64,000 nt of DNA from Leptospira sp. (GTDB lineage: Bacteria; Spirochaetota; Leptospiria; Leptospirales; Leptospiraceae): positions 1 through 64,000 of the forward strand of contig JAPZRK010000077.1 of NCBI GenBank assembly GCA_027531445.1. The letters are read 5' to 3'. A program made the position numbers and the translations under genes. Under the pieces are notes generated by a model. The model saw only the letters and a program-made list of their open reading frames with translations. It was not told the origin of the DNA and did no database searches. Shown piece after piece: positions 17,553 to 26,152 of the stretch (position 1 is its first letter; each line of letters begins with the position of its first letter).

Positions 17553-18182
17553 TTATAAATTTAAACCATATTTTTTTAAAAGCGTTTCCAAAATAACAAA
17601 ATCGATTTCATCATCAATTTCAAAATTTTGATATTTTTCGATTTCATATTTACATATATTATTTCCAAACCATAAGCCTTGTGTAACAATATGTTTCGAT
17701 AAAATATAAACACTACCATCATCATAAAAAAAACCCTTATAATCTTGACGTCTAAGATTGTTATGTGTTCCGAACTCTTTATACTTACACCAAAATCCAG
17801 TAGCTAGATTCGTATAATCTCCAGAAAGATACATTTTAATGCAGGAATCAATAAGGCTTTTTTCACGAAGTGGAGATGTAGGCTGTAAAACGATAAAGTT
17901 TGTAGCATCTTCAAAAATTTTGCTATGATACTGAACCAATTCAATCGTGGTTGATTCATCTGTCGCAAGTTCAGGCGGTCTCATTAAAACCTCTCCTCCC
18001 CATTGTCTAGCTACATTCGCAATTTCTTCAGAATCAGTTGAAACTATACATTTATCTATCAATGTAGATTTTTTTGCCGATTCGATACTCCATGCAATCA
18101 AAGGTTTTCCATTTAATTCTTTAATATTTTTTTTAGGAAGTCCTTTGCTACCACCACGAGCAGGAATAATTGCGAGATTCAT
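17553..18182 (-). CDS. CMP-sugar (acylneuraminate-type) cytidylyltransferase, second copy
   Basis: 209 residues, a short NeuA-type enzyme with the classical signature IIPARGGSKGLPKKNI and then KPLIAWSIESA, IVSTDSEEIA and RPPELATDEST. It transfers CMP from CTP to the anomeric hydroxyl of an ulosonic acid. Its start is two bases past the DegT aminotransferase stop, and the KdnB-like gene follows, which ties it to the aminated ulosonic acid. It differs in length and loop residues from the copies near 23 kb (LARGGSKRLPGKN) and 10 kb. Confidence 0.9.
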   Translation of the reverse strand: MNLAIIPARGGSKGLPKKNIKELNGKPLIAWSIESAKKSTLIDKCIVSTDSEEIANVARQWGGEVLMRPPELATDESTTIELVQYHSKIFEDATNFIVLQPTSPLREKSLIDSCIKMYLSGDYTNLATGFWCKYKEFGTHNNLRRQDYKGFFYDDGSVYILSKHIVTQGLWFGNNICKYEIEKYQNFEIDDEIDFVILETLLKKYGLNL

Positions 18183-18184
18183 AA

Positions 18185-19366
18185 TCAGCTACGTAGTTCC
18201 AGAATGGCTTTTTGAACTGATTCAATCATATAATCAAAATCGATATCGCTCAACCAAATATGAAATGGTAATGATATCATATTATCAAAAAAATTATCTA
18301 CTTCTGGACAATCAGCATCTGAAAGATTCATCTTCTTGAAAAGATCATACCTGTATAAAGGATAGTATTGTACGATTGCTTGAATCCCAAATTTTTTACT
18401 GAGTAAAGAAATCAAATCATCCCTATTCTTATTGTTCTTTCCAATGAATTTAACTGCTAATAAATGGTGACTATGTGACTCTTCCTTATCTATCCTTTGA
18501 AATTTCAATTCCGGAAAATCATTAAAACTTTCCCTAAACCTATTTGCCCGATTCCTACGTAATTTTGTTAGGGAATCAAGTCTTTTCAAAAGAACGGAAC
18601 CTAGAGCGGCTTGTGCCTCAGTTAAACTAAAATTATGCGGCCAAATTCCAGCCATATCTAGATCAACATTTGACATTGCCGGCTTCCAATACTCTGTCTT
18701 ATTTTGAAATGGGGCGTGACCGTTGTGCCTTAATCCAGGTATCAACTTCACCAAATTTAAGTCCTTGAGGGTGAGTATTCCGCCTTCCCCAAGTGTGGTA
18801 ATATTTTTTTGACCATGGAAACTATAAGCAGCAAAATCGCCAAAGGTTCCTACTGGTTTTCCATTTAGAACTGCACCTAATGCTTGAGCACAATCCTCAA
18901 CCAACTTAATATTGTAACTTTTTGCAAGATTCGAAATGTTTTCTATATCTGGAATGATCATTCCATAAAGATGCACTACGACTATTGCTTTCGTTCTGTT
19001 AGTAATAAGCTTTTCGATTATTTCTTTATTAACAAGAAAAGTATCAGGATCAAGATCGGCCCATATTATCTTTACGCCTTTTCGGGCAAAAGGTATTGCT
19101 GATGCACAATATGTATGGCCAGGTATAATTACTTCATCTCCCGGTTTTAAATCAATTAAATCTGCAATCAATTCCAAAGCATGCGTAGCGTTCGTAACAC
19201 CAAAGCAAGGCTGACCTTGTAGGTATTTTGAAAAATCTGCCTCAAATTGCTGGAGATATTTTCCTTGTGTTTGGGGATCACCATTTCGCATAACGCCAAC
19301 TACTGCGTTAATTTCTTCTTCTGTATACTCGATCGACTTTCCCGACCATTTAATTTTAAATTCCAT
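18185..19366 (-). CDS. DegT/DnrJ/EryC1 PLP aminotransferase (KdnA-like role)
   Basis: A 393-residue type I-fold sugar aminotransferase. The PLP lysine is in SFHGQKNITTLGEGG, with the cofactor aspartate in LVEDCAQALGA and a glycine/threonine phosphate-binding region at GVTNATHALEL. These enzymes aminate keto- or aldo-sugars with glutamate. The nearby KdnB-like oxidase would supply an aldehyde, so I infer amination of an ulosonic acid chain end, as KdnA does in Shewanella. An alternative is C-4 amination of an NDP-hexose, the commoner role of this family. Confidence 0.88.
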   Translation of the reverse strand: MEFKIKWSGKSIEYTEEEINAVVGVMRNGDPQTQGKYLQQFEADFSKYLQGQPCFGVTNATHALELIADLIDLKPGDEVIIPGHTYCASAIPFARKGVKIIWADLDPDTFLVNKEIIEKLITNRTKAIVVVHLYGMIIPDIENISNLAKSYNIKLVEDCAQALGAVLNGKPVGTFGDFAAYSFHGQKNITTLGEGGILTLKDLNLVKLIPGLRHNGHAPFQNKTEYWKPAMSNVDLDMAGIWPHNFSLTEAQAALGSVLLKRLDSLTKLRRNRANRFRESFNDFPELKFQRIDKEESHSHHLLAVKFIGKNNKNRDDLISLLSKKFGIQAIVQYYPLYRYDLFKKMNLSDADCPEVDNFFDNMISLPFHIWLSDIDFDYMIESVQKAILELRS

Positions 19367-19394
19367 TATTAACTCTTTTTGTTTTCTATCACAT

Positions 19395-21659
19395 TTATAA
19401 TTTAAACTTTTCCAATCTAGTTAAAGCAATAAGAAAACCTTCCGCATTATTCTTATGACCTTGCCAAACTTCTGGGATAAAGGAAGCCGAAGGTGATTTT
19501 TCTTTTAAAATTCTGGATAAAACAGGAAAGTCAATTTCCCCTTCACCTATCTGCAAACCTTCACCGTCAACTCCCTTTGCATCAACGATATGCATATGCG
19601 CTACGTACGGTGCCACTTTTTCTAAAAATTCCCCAAACGACCAGTGAAAATGATTACAAGCTAGTTTTGAGTGGGAAATGTCGAGACAAACTCGCATATT
19701 TTCTGAATTACAAAACTCAGCAATCTCATCTGCTGAAAGAAATAGATTATGGTATCTCTGTCCACCGAATAACCATGGAAAGGGAGGCATTGTTTGCGGG
19801 ATAATCTCAACATCGGTTAAATCCAATCTAGATAATGAATCCTTTAAGGTTTGATACATTTTTTTACGGCGTTCTATATCCATAGGATGATTTAAAGAAA
19901 AGCCACCAACGTTAGTAACAATCATTGTCCGGTTGACAAAAGATTTCTTAAAAAATCTTTTTAAATTTTTTGTAACATCAATTACTTTTTGAACCTCCTG
20001 TATGGATTTCAATCTATACTCTTTATCATCAGAGCATAAATTTAGCAAATGATCATTTTCAAACAATTCAGGACAGTGTACCACATAATCCAGATTATAT
20101 TCTTTTTTGATAAAATCGTTCACATCAATCCGTAAGTCCTTATAACTGAAGTGAAATTCAACTAAATCCATTTCTACTAAATTTACTATGTTTTCAAAGT
20201 CATGATAACGGACGGGTAGTCCCCATGGACGATCGAATATAAAACTCTTCTTGTAATCAATAATTTCGCTCTTAACGTCGGATGGAAAAAAGAAATCCCC
20301 CTTCTTGAAATTTCTCATCGCAGGTTTACCAATCAGTTGATCCTTAAAATAAGGAGGTAAACCTTTTCCAGGGCTCCTAACCTCAATCATGTCATTATGT
20401 ATAATTGATCCAACGCTTAAATCTCGATTTATGATTAAACTTTTCCCCAGAGTCTCTCGATTCATTAACTCGCCTTGGGTGATTTGTCGGGTATCTTTTG
20501 TTCCTAGTGATTCTTCAACTTCTCGAATTCCAATTACCATCTTTTTAAATTCATCAGGCAAAAGACTTACTTTGTGATCGTTACCTTCCATGTCTCGATC
20601 CAGAGTGAAATGTTTTTCGACTATCTTTGCCCCTAAAGCCACAGAAGATATTGCCACCAAATAACCTCGCTCATGTCCAGAGTAACCTACCATACAATTT
20701 CCAATTTTCTTTAGGTGACTCATATAACGTAAATTAATGTCTTTAAATGGCGCTGGATAAGTTGAATTACAATGCAAAAGAATGAATTGTGACCCTAAAT
20801 CTTGTAATAGCTTTATTGAATTGAGGATTTCTGCCTCAGTTGTCATTCCTGTAGAGCAAATAATAGGCTTACCTGATTTGGCAATTACAGTCAGTAATTC
20901 ATGATTTGTAAAGTCTGCAGAAGCTATCTTATATGCAGGCATCCCATACTCTTCTAGCTTATAAAAACTTTCTATATCCCAAGGAGTACACAAAGGTAAG
21001 ATATTTCTGGAATGACAATAGTCAAAAATTTTAAACAGTAACTCATCTGGTAATTGGAATTTACTAAGTAGATCTAAAGTATATTGAGAACCCAAATCTT
21101 CTTCGGCATCATCTGCTAACCCAGAATTTCGATACAAATTTGCAAGATTTCTCATCTGAAATTTTACACAATTTGCGCCAGCATCTTTAGCCTCATCTAC
21201 CAACTTTTTTGCAAGTTCAAAATCTCCATTATGATTGTTTCCAATTTCAGCTATAATGAATGATGGAGAGAATTCACTTATAGTGAAGTTACCAATATTT
21301 ACGCTCTCTGAACTGGGACGAGCAACAGCCTCAAGTATACCATTCTCATTAATTAACGGTATAATCGAGATTTCTGAATTTAATGAAGCTCTTATCCGGT
21401 CAGGTGTTTCTTCAATGTATAGAAATCTATAATTAGAATTTAAAATGGTTTCAACACTTTGCTCAAGATCATGATTTGAAACATTATCGTCAATGATCCA
21501 TCGTCGGAAATCACCATCAGTTAGTATTCCTACAAGTTTATTGTCTTCAGTTACACCAAAAATCGTTTTGGCTTGATTCGCTTCAATTTTCTTTAAAGCA
21601 TTCTTAATCGAATCTTCACAAAAAACTACATACTTATATATATTTTTTTCAATAATCAA
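19395..21659 (-). CDS. Three-domain protein: CBS pair, NeuB-type synthase with SAF, sugar-isomerase TIM barrel
   Basis: 754 residues. About 10-115 form a CBS pair (VGILTDGDFRRWI). About 125-400 form a NeuB/sialic acid synthase barrel (FIIAEIGNNHNGD, NCVKFQMRN, LLHCNSTYPAP, GYSGHERG, EKHFTLDRDMEG), which condenses phosphoenolpyruvate with an aldose. About 405-465 form a SAF domain (EVRSPGKGLPP). About 470-754 are a xylose-isomerase-like barrel (VCLDISHSKLACNH, MHIVDAKG, IGEGEIDF). Ordinary NeuB has about 335-350 residues, so two extra domains are added. I infer isomerisation and condensation in one chain, possibly nucleotide-controlled. It heads the KdnB module. Confidence 0.9.
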   Translation of the reverse strand: MIIEKNIYKYVVFCEDSIKNALKKIEANQAKTIFGVTEDNKLVGILTDGDFRRWIIDDNVSNHDLEQSVETILNSNYRFLYIEETPDRIRASLNSEISIIPLINENGILEAVARPSSESVNIGNFTISEFSPSFIIAEIGNNHNGDFELAKKLVDEAKDAGANCVKFQMRNLANLYRNSGLADDAEEDLGSQYTLDLLSKFQLPDELLFKIFDYCHSRNILPLCTPWDIESFYKLEEYGMPAYKIASADFTNHELLTVIAKSGKPIICSTGMTTEAEILNSIKLLQDLGSQFILLHCNSTYPAPFKDINLRYMSHLKKIGNCMVGYSGHERGYLVAISSVALGAKIVEKHFTLDRDMEGNDHKVSLLPDEFKKMVIGIREVEESLGTKDTRQITQGELMNRETLGKSLIINRDLSVGSIIHNDMIEVRSPGKGLPPYFKDQLIGKPAMRNFKKGDFFFPSDVKSEIIDYKKSFIFDRPWGLPVRYHDFENIVNLVEMDLVEFHFSYKDLRIDVNDFIKKEYNLDYVVHCPELFENDHLLNLCSDDKEYRLKSIQEVQKVIDVTKNLKRFFKKSFVNRTMIVTNVGGFSLNHPMDIERRKKMYQTLKDSLSRLDLTDVEIIPQTMPPFPWLFGGQRYHNLFLSADEIAEFCNSENMRVCLDISHSKLACNHFHWSFGEFLEKVAPYVAHMHIVDAKGVDGEGLQIGEGEIDFPVLSRILKEKSPSASFIPEVWQGHKNNAEGFLIALTRLEKFKL

Positions 21660-21683
21660 TTAATCTACTTTCCTATTTTAAGT

Positions 21684-22853
21684 TTAAATTATAGAGTTTA
21701 AAGTGGAAACAAATGTTACATTCCCAGGATCAAATGGCATTAGTTCAGATGAATACTGCTTACTAATTTTTTCCCAATCTTGATCTGAAGACGTATTTAA
21801 GTAATTCATTATCCGTTCGAATTCAACTTCATCTTTATTGTTTGTCCAAAAAGGTCCACTTTCGGGATATTCTCCAGGCCATCCAAATTTCGTTGCCGTG
21901 TTTTCAATGTCGGGTCCTCTTGTTGAAAAAATTGCGGTGCGAATTCCCCGGCCTAAAGATTCGTATCCCAAGGTAGAATCGATACTTACAACAATTTTAG
22001 CAGTATCAAGATATGCATAAGAACTATAATTATCTATACGCGGTAAAATTTGCCAATCTTCGGAAAGTAAAATGGATTTGAAATAACCTAGTTCTTTACT
22101 GTTCGAATCGGAATAGTAAGAAGCAATTGAAAGTTTTAACTTATTCAATTTACACCATCGTTCCAAAAATCTTAAAACAATTTCATCCGAATTATAGAAT
22201 TGCCTAAAAGAATATGTCTTTCCGAGCTTATTCCTTAAAAAAATATCATCAAAGGAATCTGTAAACCGGAACTGAGAGATGAAAAGAACCGAATCATTTT
22301 TATCTAAGTTAGGATTTTTAACATAGTTATTCTTAAGGGAACCAATTGCAATTGTCTTACCCGATATATACTTTTTATATTTTTCAGCAATATGCTGATT
22401 AAATACCAACATATAATCGACTTGATAGGTTTTTGAATATTCTAGTTTTTCAAAAACATCACCAATTTCCCCACGCCATCCATTTTGTACGAACATTGTT
22501 GTGATCTTGGGAAATTTATTCTTTATTTGATAAAAATCGATACTATTATCTATAAATGTTAATACAAGTTTTGGTGAAACATAGTTTAGAAACGTTTCTT
22601 TATAAGCTTCAGTGATTTTGCCAGACCAAAATTTTCGAGTAAAAATGGATACTAAAACTATCGAAATATAAAGAGATTCGCCTTTAACATAATAACCACG
22701 AGTATAAAAAATAATATATGAATGATTATTTAAATATTCTGAAAGTATTTCTGCTCCAGCCGCATCGAAAATCACTATATCTTTTTGACTTGGTATTTTC
22801 CAAATCCATTTAGTATTCCAAAGGACATTAAAAATAAACCTGATAAAATTCAT
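21684..22853 (-). CDS. Putative surface carbohydrate biosynthesis protein (LA_1612/TIGR04396-like)
   Basis: 389 residues, not assigned with certainty. Sequence patterns WNTKWIWKIPSQKDIVIFDAAGAE near the N-terminus (in part), VQNGWRGEIGDVF, and the C-terminal VVSIDSTLGYESLGRGIRTAIFSTRG fit what I remember of a Leptospira/proteobacterial family annotated as O-antigen biosynthesis protein. The SIDSTLGYESLGRG block resembles the donor site of GT-B transferases. Located between the first CMP-sugar synthetase and the second NeuB, it could transfer the CMP-activated ulosonic acid, but that is only inferred from position. Confidence 0.6.
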   Translation of the reverse strand: MNFIRFIFNVLWNTKWIWKIPSQKDIVIFDAAGAEILSEYLNNHSYIIFYTRGYYVKGESLYISIVLVSIFTRKFWSGKITEAYKETFLNYVSPKLVLTFIDNSIDFYQIKNKFPKITTMFVQNGWRGEIGDVFEKLEYSKTYQVDYMLVFNQHIAEKYKKYISGKTIAIGSLKNNYVKNPNLDKNDSVLFISQFRFTDSFDDIFLRNKLGKTYSFRQFYNSDEIVLRFLERWCKLNKLKLSIASYYSDSNSKELGYFKSILLSEDWQILPRIDNYSSYAYLDTAKIVVSIDSTLGYESLGRGIRTAIFSTRGPDIENTATKFGWPGEYPESGPFWTNNKDEVEFERIMNYLNTSSDQDWEKISKQYSSELMPFDPGNVTFVSTLNSII

Positions 22854-22870
22854 TCTATTAGTGGAATGAT

Positions 22871-23551
22871 TTAAGAATTTAATAAAAATTCAGCCATTTT
22901 AAAATCCAATTCTGTATCTATATCTAAAGATTCTTTTTGCGTATTTAGCACGACTGGGATTGTTTCAGAATCGATAAAGGATTTATTTTCCCGAAGTTTA
23001 GCCGGTGAGATTAAGTAGAAGGAACCATTTAAATTGTAAGCAGGATCAAGATCTTGGCTTCTTTTGTTAAATCCTTCATTTTGTAAAAATGGAACCAAAT
23101 GACTATCTACTATTTTAAAGGACCAAGCTGGGTGAAAATGAGTCGTCGAAACACTAACAATTGTCTTTTGATTTGAATTAAATAATTTTATAATGTTCAT
23201 AATCGTCGTTTTATTTCGGAACGGAGAAGTAGGTTGCAAAAGAAGTAAGCCATCGATTTTTGAAACATGCTTTTCATACCAATCCATTGCGTGAATTGCA
23301 GCATCAACAGAAGTTGAATCATCCTTTGCTAAATCTTGTGGTCTCAACCAGGGTACAAACCCTCCATTTATTCTCGAAATGTCTGCAATCTGTTCATCGT
23401 CTGTCGAAACAAGAACATCTGAAATTTCTGGAATATCTTTAACAATTTCAATGCTCCAAACAATAAGGGGTTTCTCACCTAATAATCGTATATTTTTCCC
23501 AGGTAACCTTTTAGAACCACCTCGAGCGAGAATCAGCGCTAATATCTTCAT
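22871..23551 (-). CDS. CMP-sugar (CMP-legionaminate-type) synthetase, first copy
   Basis: A protein of 227 residues with NeuA hallmarks: LILARGGSKRLPGKNI, KPLIVWSIEIV, VSTDDEQIA, LRPQDLAKDDSTS and LLLQPTSPFR. It activates a nonulosonic acid with CTP and, coming last in a train with NeuB and NeuC homologues, probably makes CMP-legionaminate or a relative. I start it at MKILALILARGG, where the ATG overlaps the hisH stop (ATGA). A 22-residue upstream extension in the same frame only reads through hisH and is rejected. Confidence 0.92.
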   Translation of the reverse strand: MKILALILARGGSKRLPGKNIRLLGEKPLIVWSIEIVKDIPEISDVLVSTDDEQIADISRINGGFVPWLRPQDLAKDDSTSVDAAIHAMDWYEKHVSKIDGLLLLQPTSPFRNKTTIMNIIKLFNSNQKTIVSVSTTHFHPAWSFKIVDSHLVPFLQNEGFNKRSQDLDPAYNLNGSFYLISPAKLRENKSFIDSETIPVVLNTQKESLDIDTELDFKMAEFLLNS

Positions 23552-24195
23552 AAATCTATAAATGCACTGATAATTCCAAGTCCTACTTCCCCACTTTTCT
23601 CTGGATGAAATTGACAACCTATAATATTATCTCTTTGAATGACTGCCGATATTTCGTGCCCGCCATAAATGCAATACGCTAATCGATGTTTTTCATCCGT
23701 TGGAACAGCCATAAATGAATGAACAAAATATAAAGCATCGTTTGGCTTTAGATTTTTCAATATTGAGCTCCTTTGAGAATCTATACCCAGAGGAAATTTC
23801 AATGAATACCATCCAACGCTGGGAATTTTCTGAAACTCCCCATTAATGTCTTTATTGGGAATTTGAATCACTCTTCCAGGAATTAATCCCAATCCTTTGG
23901 TTAAACCAAACTCTTCACTCTCATCTAGTAGCATTTGCATTCCTAAACAAATGCCTAATAAGGGGATCTTTTTGACAAGTAGTGATTTTAAAACATCAAC
24001 AAGACCGCGATCGTTTAAGGCTTGCATTGCTTTCGAAAATGCACCAACTCCAGGCAATAATAACTTCTCGGCTTTCAAAATAACTTCTGGATCGGACGTA
24101 ATTATCGATTTTGCGCCACAATGTTCAAGCGCTCGCTGGACACTTAATAAATTTCCAACACCATAATCAATTACAACGATATCGTTTTTACTCAT
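23548..24195 (-). CDS. hisH: HisH-like glutaminase subunit of a sugar amidotransferase (cassette 2)
   Basis: 215 residues with an intact class I glutamine amidotransferase triad: C83 in LLGICLGMQ, H197 and E199 in CQFHPEKSGEVG. It is slightly longer than copy 1 and not closely similar outside motifs. Gene order here is amidotransferase, hisF, hisH, whereas cassette 1 has hisH before hisF. It overlaps hisF by eight bases and the CMP-sugar synthetase by four. It should feed ammonia through HisF to the amidotransferase. Confidence 0.92.
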   Translation of the reverse strand: MSKNDIVVIDYGVGNLLSVQRALEHCGAKSIITSDPEVILKAEKLLLPGVGAFSKAMQALNDRGLVDVLKSLLVKKIPLLGICLGMQMLLDESEEFGLTKGLGLIPGRVIQIPNKDINGEFQKIPSVGWYSLKFPLGIDSQRSSILKNLKPNDALYFVHSFMAVPTDEKHRLAYCIYGGHEISAVIQRDNIIGCQFHPEKSGEVGLGIISAFIDL

Positions 24196-24952
24196 AGGCT
24201 CGAACTTTCAAACCTGCGTTTAATGCCATTGATCGTATCTCATTAATGGTAGATCGATTATAGTGAATTATATCTGCCATTGCAACCGCGTCCGCCTCAC
24301 CAACATTAACGACGGAAATCAAATCATCTAATTTTCCCATTCCGCCACTTGCAATAACGGGAACAGAAACTACTTCTGTAACTGCTTTCACTAAATTTAC
24401 GTCAAAACCTTTTCTAGTTCCTTCATTGTCGATTGATGTTAAGAGAATTTCTCCGGCACCTAGATGAACCGCTTTCTTTACCCATTCAACCACATCCAAA
24501 CCTGTTTTTTCACGACCATTATTTGTATATGCTTCCCATTTATTAGGAGCAATTTGTTTTGCTTCGATAGACAAAACCATACATTGACTACCTAATCTTT
24601 GAGCAATCTCTGAAATTAAATTTGGATTCTCAATTGCTGCTGTGTTTATCGCAACTTTATCCGCACCAGCTCTTAGAATTTCCGTAGCATCTTCAACCGA
24701 TCGAATACCACCACCTACTGTCATTGGTATAAAAATATTCTTAGCAGCATCCTTTATGATTTCACTTAAGTGATTTCTTCCATATAAACTTGCTACGCAA
24801 TCCATATAGATGAGTTCGTCAGCACCTTGCTGGTAATATTTGATTGCAAAATCATTTGGATTTCCTATGACGCGCAATCCTTCCAAGTGAATACTCTTAA
24901 TTAAGTTAGGTCCCTTAATATCTAATCGGGCAATTAAACGGATATTTCTCAA
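24188..24952 (-). CDS. hisF: HisF-like cyclase-family subunit of a sugar amidotransferase (cassette 2)
   Basis: 254 residues, a full-length HisF barrel (MRNIRLIARLDIKG, TVGGGIRSVEDATEI, NTAAIENPNLISEIA, LLTSIDNEGTRKGF, IASGGMGKLDDL). D11 is kept but the second catalytic aspartate is glutamate: the motif reads LSIEAKQ with E130, ungapped against Thermotoga HisF. So both HisF copies of this window have altered cyclase chemistry, each at a different residue, fitting ammonia channelling and not histidine synthesis. The start is TTG, with an AAGGGA site eight bases upstream. Confidence 0.9.
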   Translation of the reverse strand: MRNIRLIARLDIKGPNLIKSIHLEGLRVIGNPNDFAIKYYQQGADELIYMDCVASLYGRNHLSEIIKDAAKNIFIPMTVGGGIRSVEDATEILRAGADKVAINTAAIENPNLISEIAQRLGSQCMVLSIEAKQIAPNKWEAYTNNGREKTGLDVVEWVKKAVHLGAGEILLTSIDNEGTRKGFDVNLVKAVTEVVSVPVIASGGMGKLDDLISVVNVGEADAVAMADIIHYNRSTINEIRSMALNAGLKVRAYE

Positions 24953-24960
24953 TTCGGGTA

Positions 24961-24966
24961 TCCCTT
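24961..24966 (-). promoter_or_regulatory. Shine-Dalgarno site fixing a TTG start of hisF (cassette 2)
   Basis: AAGGGA on the minus strand lies eight bases upstream of the TTG at 24950-24952. Starting there gives a HisF N-terminus of normal length, with the RLIARLD strand in its expected position. Confidence 0.65.
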
Positions 24967-24971
24967 AGAAT

Positions 24972-26123
24972 TTAATGCCAAACAGCCTTCTTTAACTTCC
25001 ACTCATCATTTTCTTTTTTCCAAATATGGTCTGAACGCCAACTATCAATGACCTCAATCACTTCTTCATCTGTAATGGAACAAAATTCTAAAAATTCTTT
25101 ATAATATTTTTTAGGAGGTTCATGATCATATCTTTTTACAAGAGCGACTCCCTCTTCTCGAGTAATCTTTCCATCACGTATCTCATGAGCTGTATCGGAT
25201 GTTGTTCTTCCAATTCCAAATTTTATATATGCTAGATAGTAATGAAATCCATCGATTTCATCATCAAGACTTGCATATTTAGAATATGTTCCTTCTGACC
25301 GTTCAGTATTTGAGGTAAAACCAGTGTGTTCATGACAATAATAATAATTTTCCTGAGGATCCCAAAATTTGTAATAACCAAGAAAATGAATTTCCGTTTT
25401 GTTGTTCATGATATCTTCATATTTGGGTGCCATAAATGGCTTCAGATCATTTATAGAAACACCATGTTCGGTCCAAAACTCTGGTGGTAGGCCTGAAAAA
25501 TAATGTGAATCATGATCCTCTATATCTCTTGTAGGCCGAAATGCATTTTTCATATTTCCGCCATACTCAACCTCTCCATTTTCTCCATACATAATTAGTT
25601 TTACGTTATGTTTAACGGCCATATGCATTGGAAAATTTGTCTGACCATATATGAATGGTTGAAAAGGATCCCCTAAATGTTTAAATGATAAATGAGTAAG
25701 TTTTTTGGTAACTTGCGGATTGGGAGTCCCAAGAATATGATTAAATCCAGAAGCGATAAAGGCATCTAAATTTTTTCGCCCAATCGCACTTGCCTTCAAC
25801 GGTGCCCATGTGACTGCAAGAGGATTCATTCCATATTTATATTTTAATTGGTGTGCTACAAAACCACCGTCCTTTCCACCACTGCATGGAACGATTACAT
25901 CGTATTCTCCGTTACTTTTTCGATGTTTATCGCACAATTCAACTAACTCAGCCTCTCTTAACTTCCAATCTATTTTATTTCTTTTGTATTCTGCAAAATT
26001 ACATGCGGAACAAACACCGTCCTCATCGAATATAATTCTTGGTCTCTGATTGGAAACAGTACACTTTTTGCAAAACTTTATCTCTGTTGGTAAATTATAT
26101 AGCTTTATAAGATCTCTTTTCAT
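24972..26123 (-). CDS. N-acetyl sugar amidotransferase, PtmG/LegG-type (cassette 2)
   Basis: A 383-residue protein with paired CxxC zinc-ribbon cysteines (C18, C21, C38, C41) and the PP-loop SGGKDG at 81-86, then GMNPLAVTWAP and MYGENGEVEYGG as in WbpG/PseA-like amidotransferases. It would convert an acetamido sugar to an acetamidino form using ATP and HisH/HisF ammonia. In Campylobacter a homologous gene sits in the ptm legionaminic acid locus and contributes amidine groups. Here it lies inside the same kind of gene set, so 5- or 7-acetamidino-legionaminic acid is a reasonable product guess. Confidence 0.92.
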   Translation of the reverse strand: MKRDLIKLYNLPTEIKFCKKCTVSNQRPRIIFDEDGVCSACNFAEYKRNKIDWKLREAELVELCDKHRKSNGEYDVIVPCSGGKDGGFVAHQLKYKYGMNPLAVTWAPLKASAIGRKNLDAFIASGFNHILGTPNPQVTKKLTHLSFKHLGDPFQPFIYGQTNFPMHMAVKHNVKLIMYGENGEVEYGGNMKNAFRPTRDIEDHDSHYFSGLPPEFWTEHGVSINDLKPFMAPKYEDIMNNKTEIHFLGYYKFWDPQENYYYCHEHTGFTSNTERSEGTYSKYASLDDEIDGFHYYLAYIKFGIGRTTSDTAHEIRDGKITREEGVALVKRYDHEPPKKYYKEFLEFCSITDEEVIEVIDSWRSDHIWKKENDEWKLKKAVWH

Positions 26124-26152
26124 GAATCACCCTTCATTATATTTTCGAAATT

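Noticed and set aside
23552..23617. N-terminal extension of the CMP-sugar synthetase
   Set aside because: The added residues are read-through of the hisH end in another frame; the ATG overlapping the hisH stop gives the normal NeuA N-terminus.
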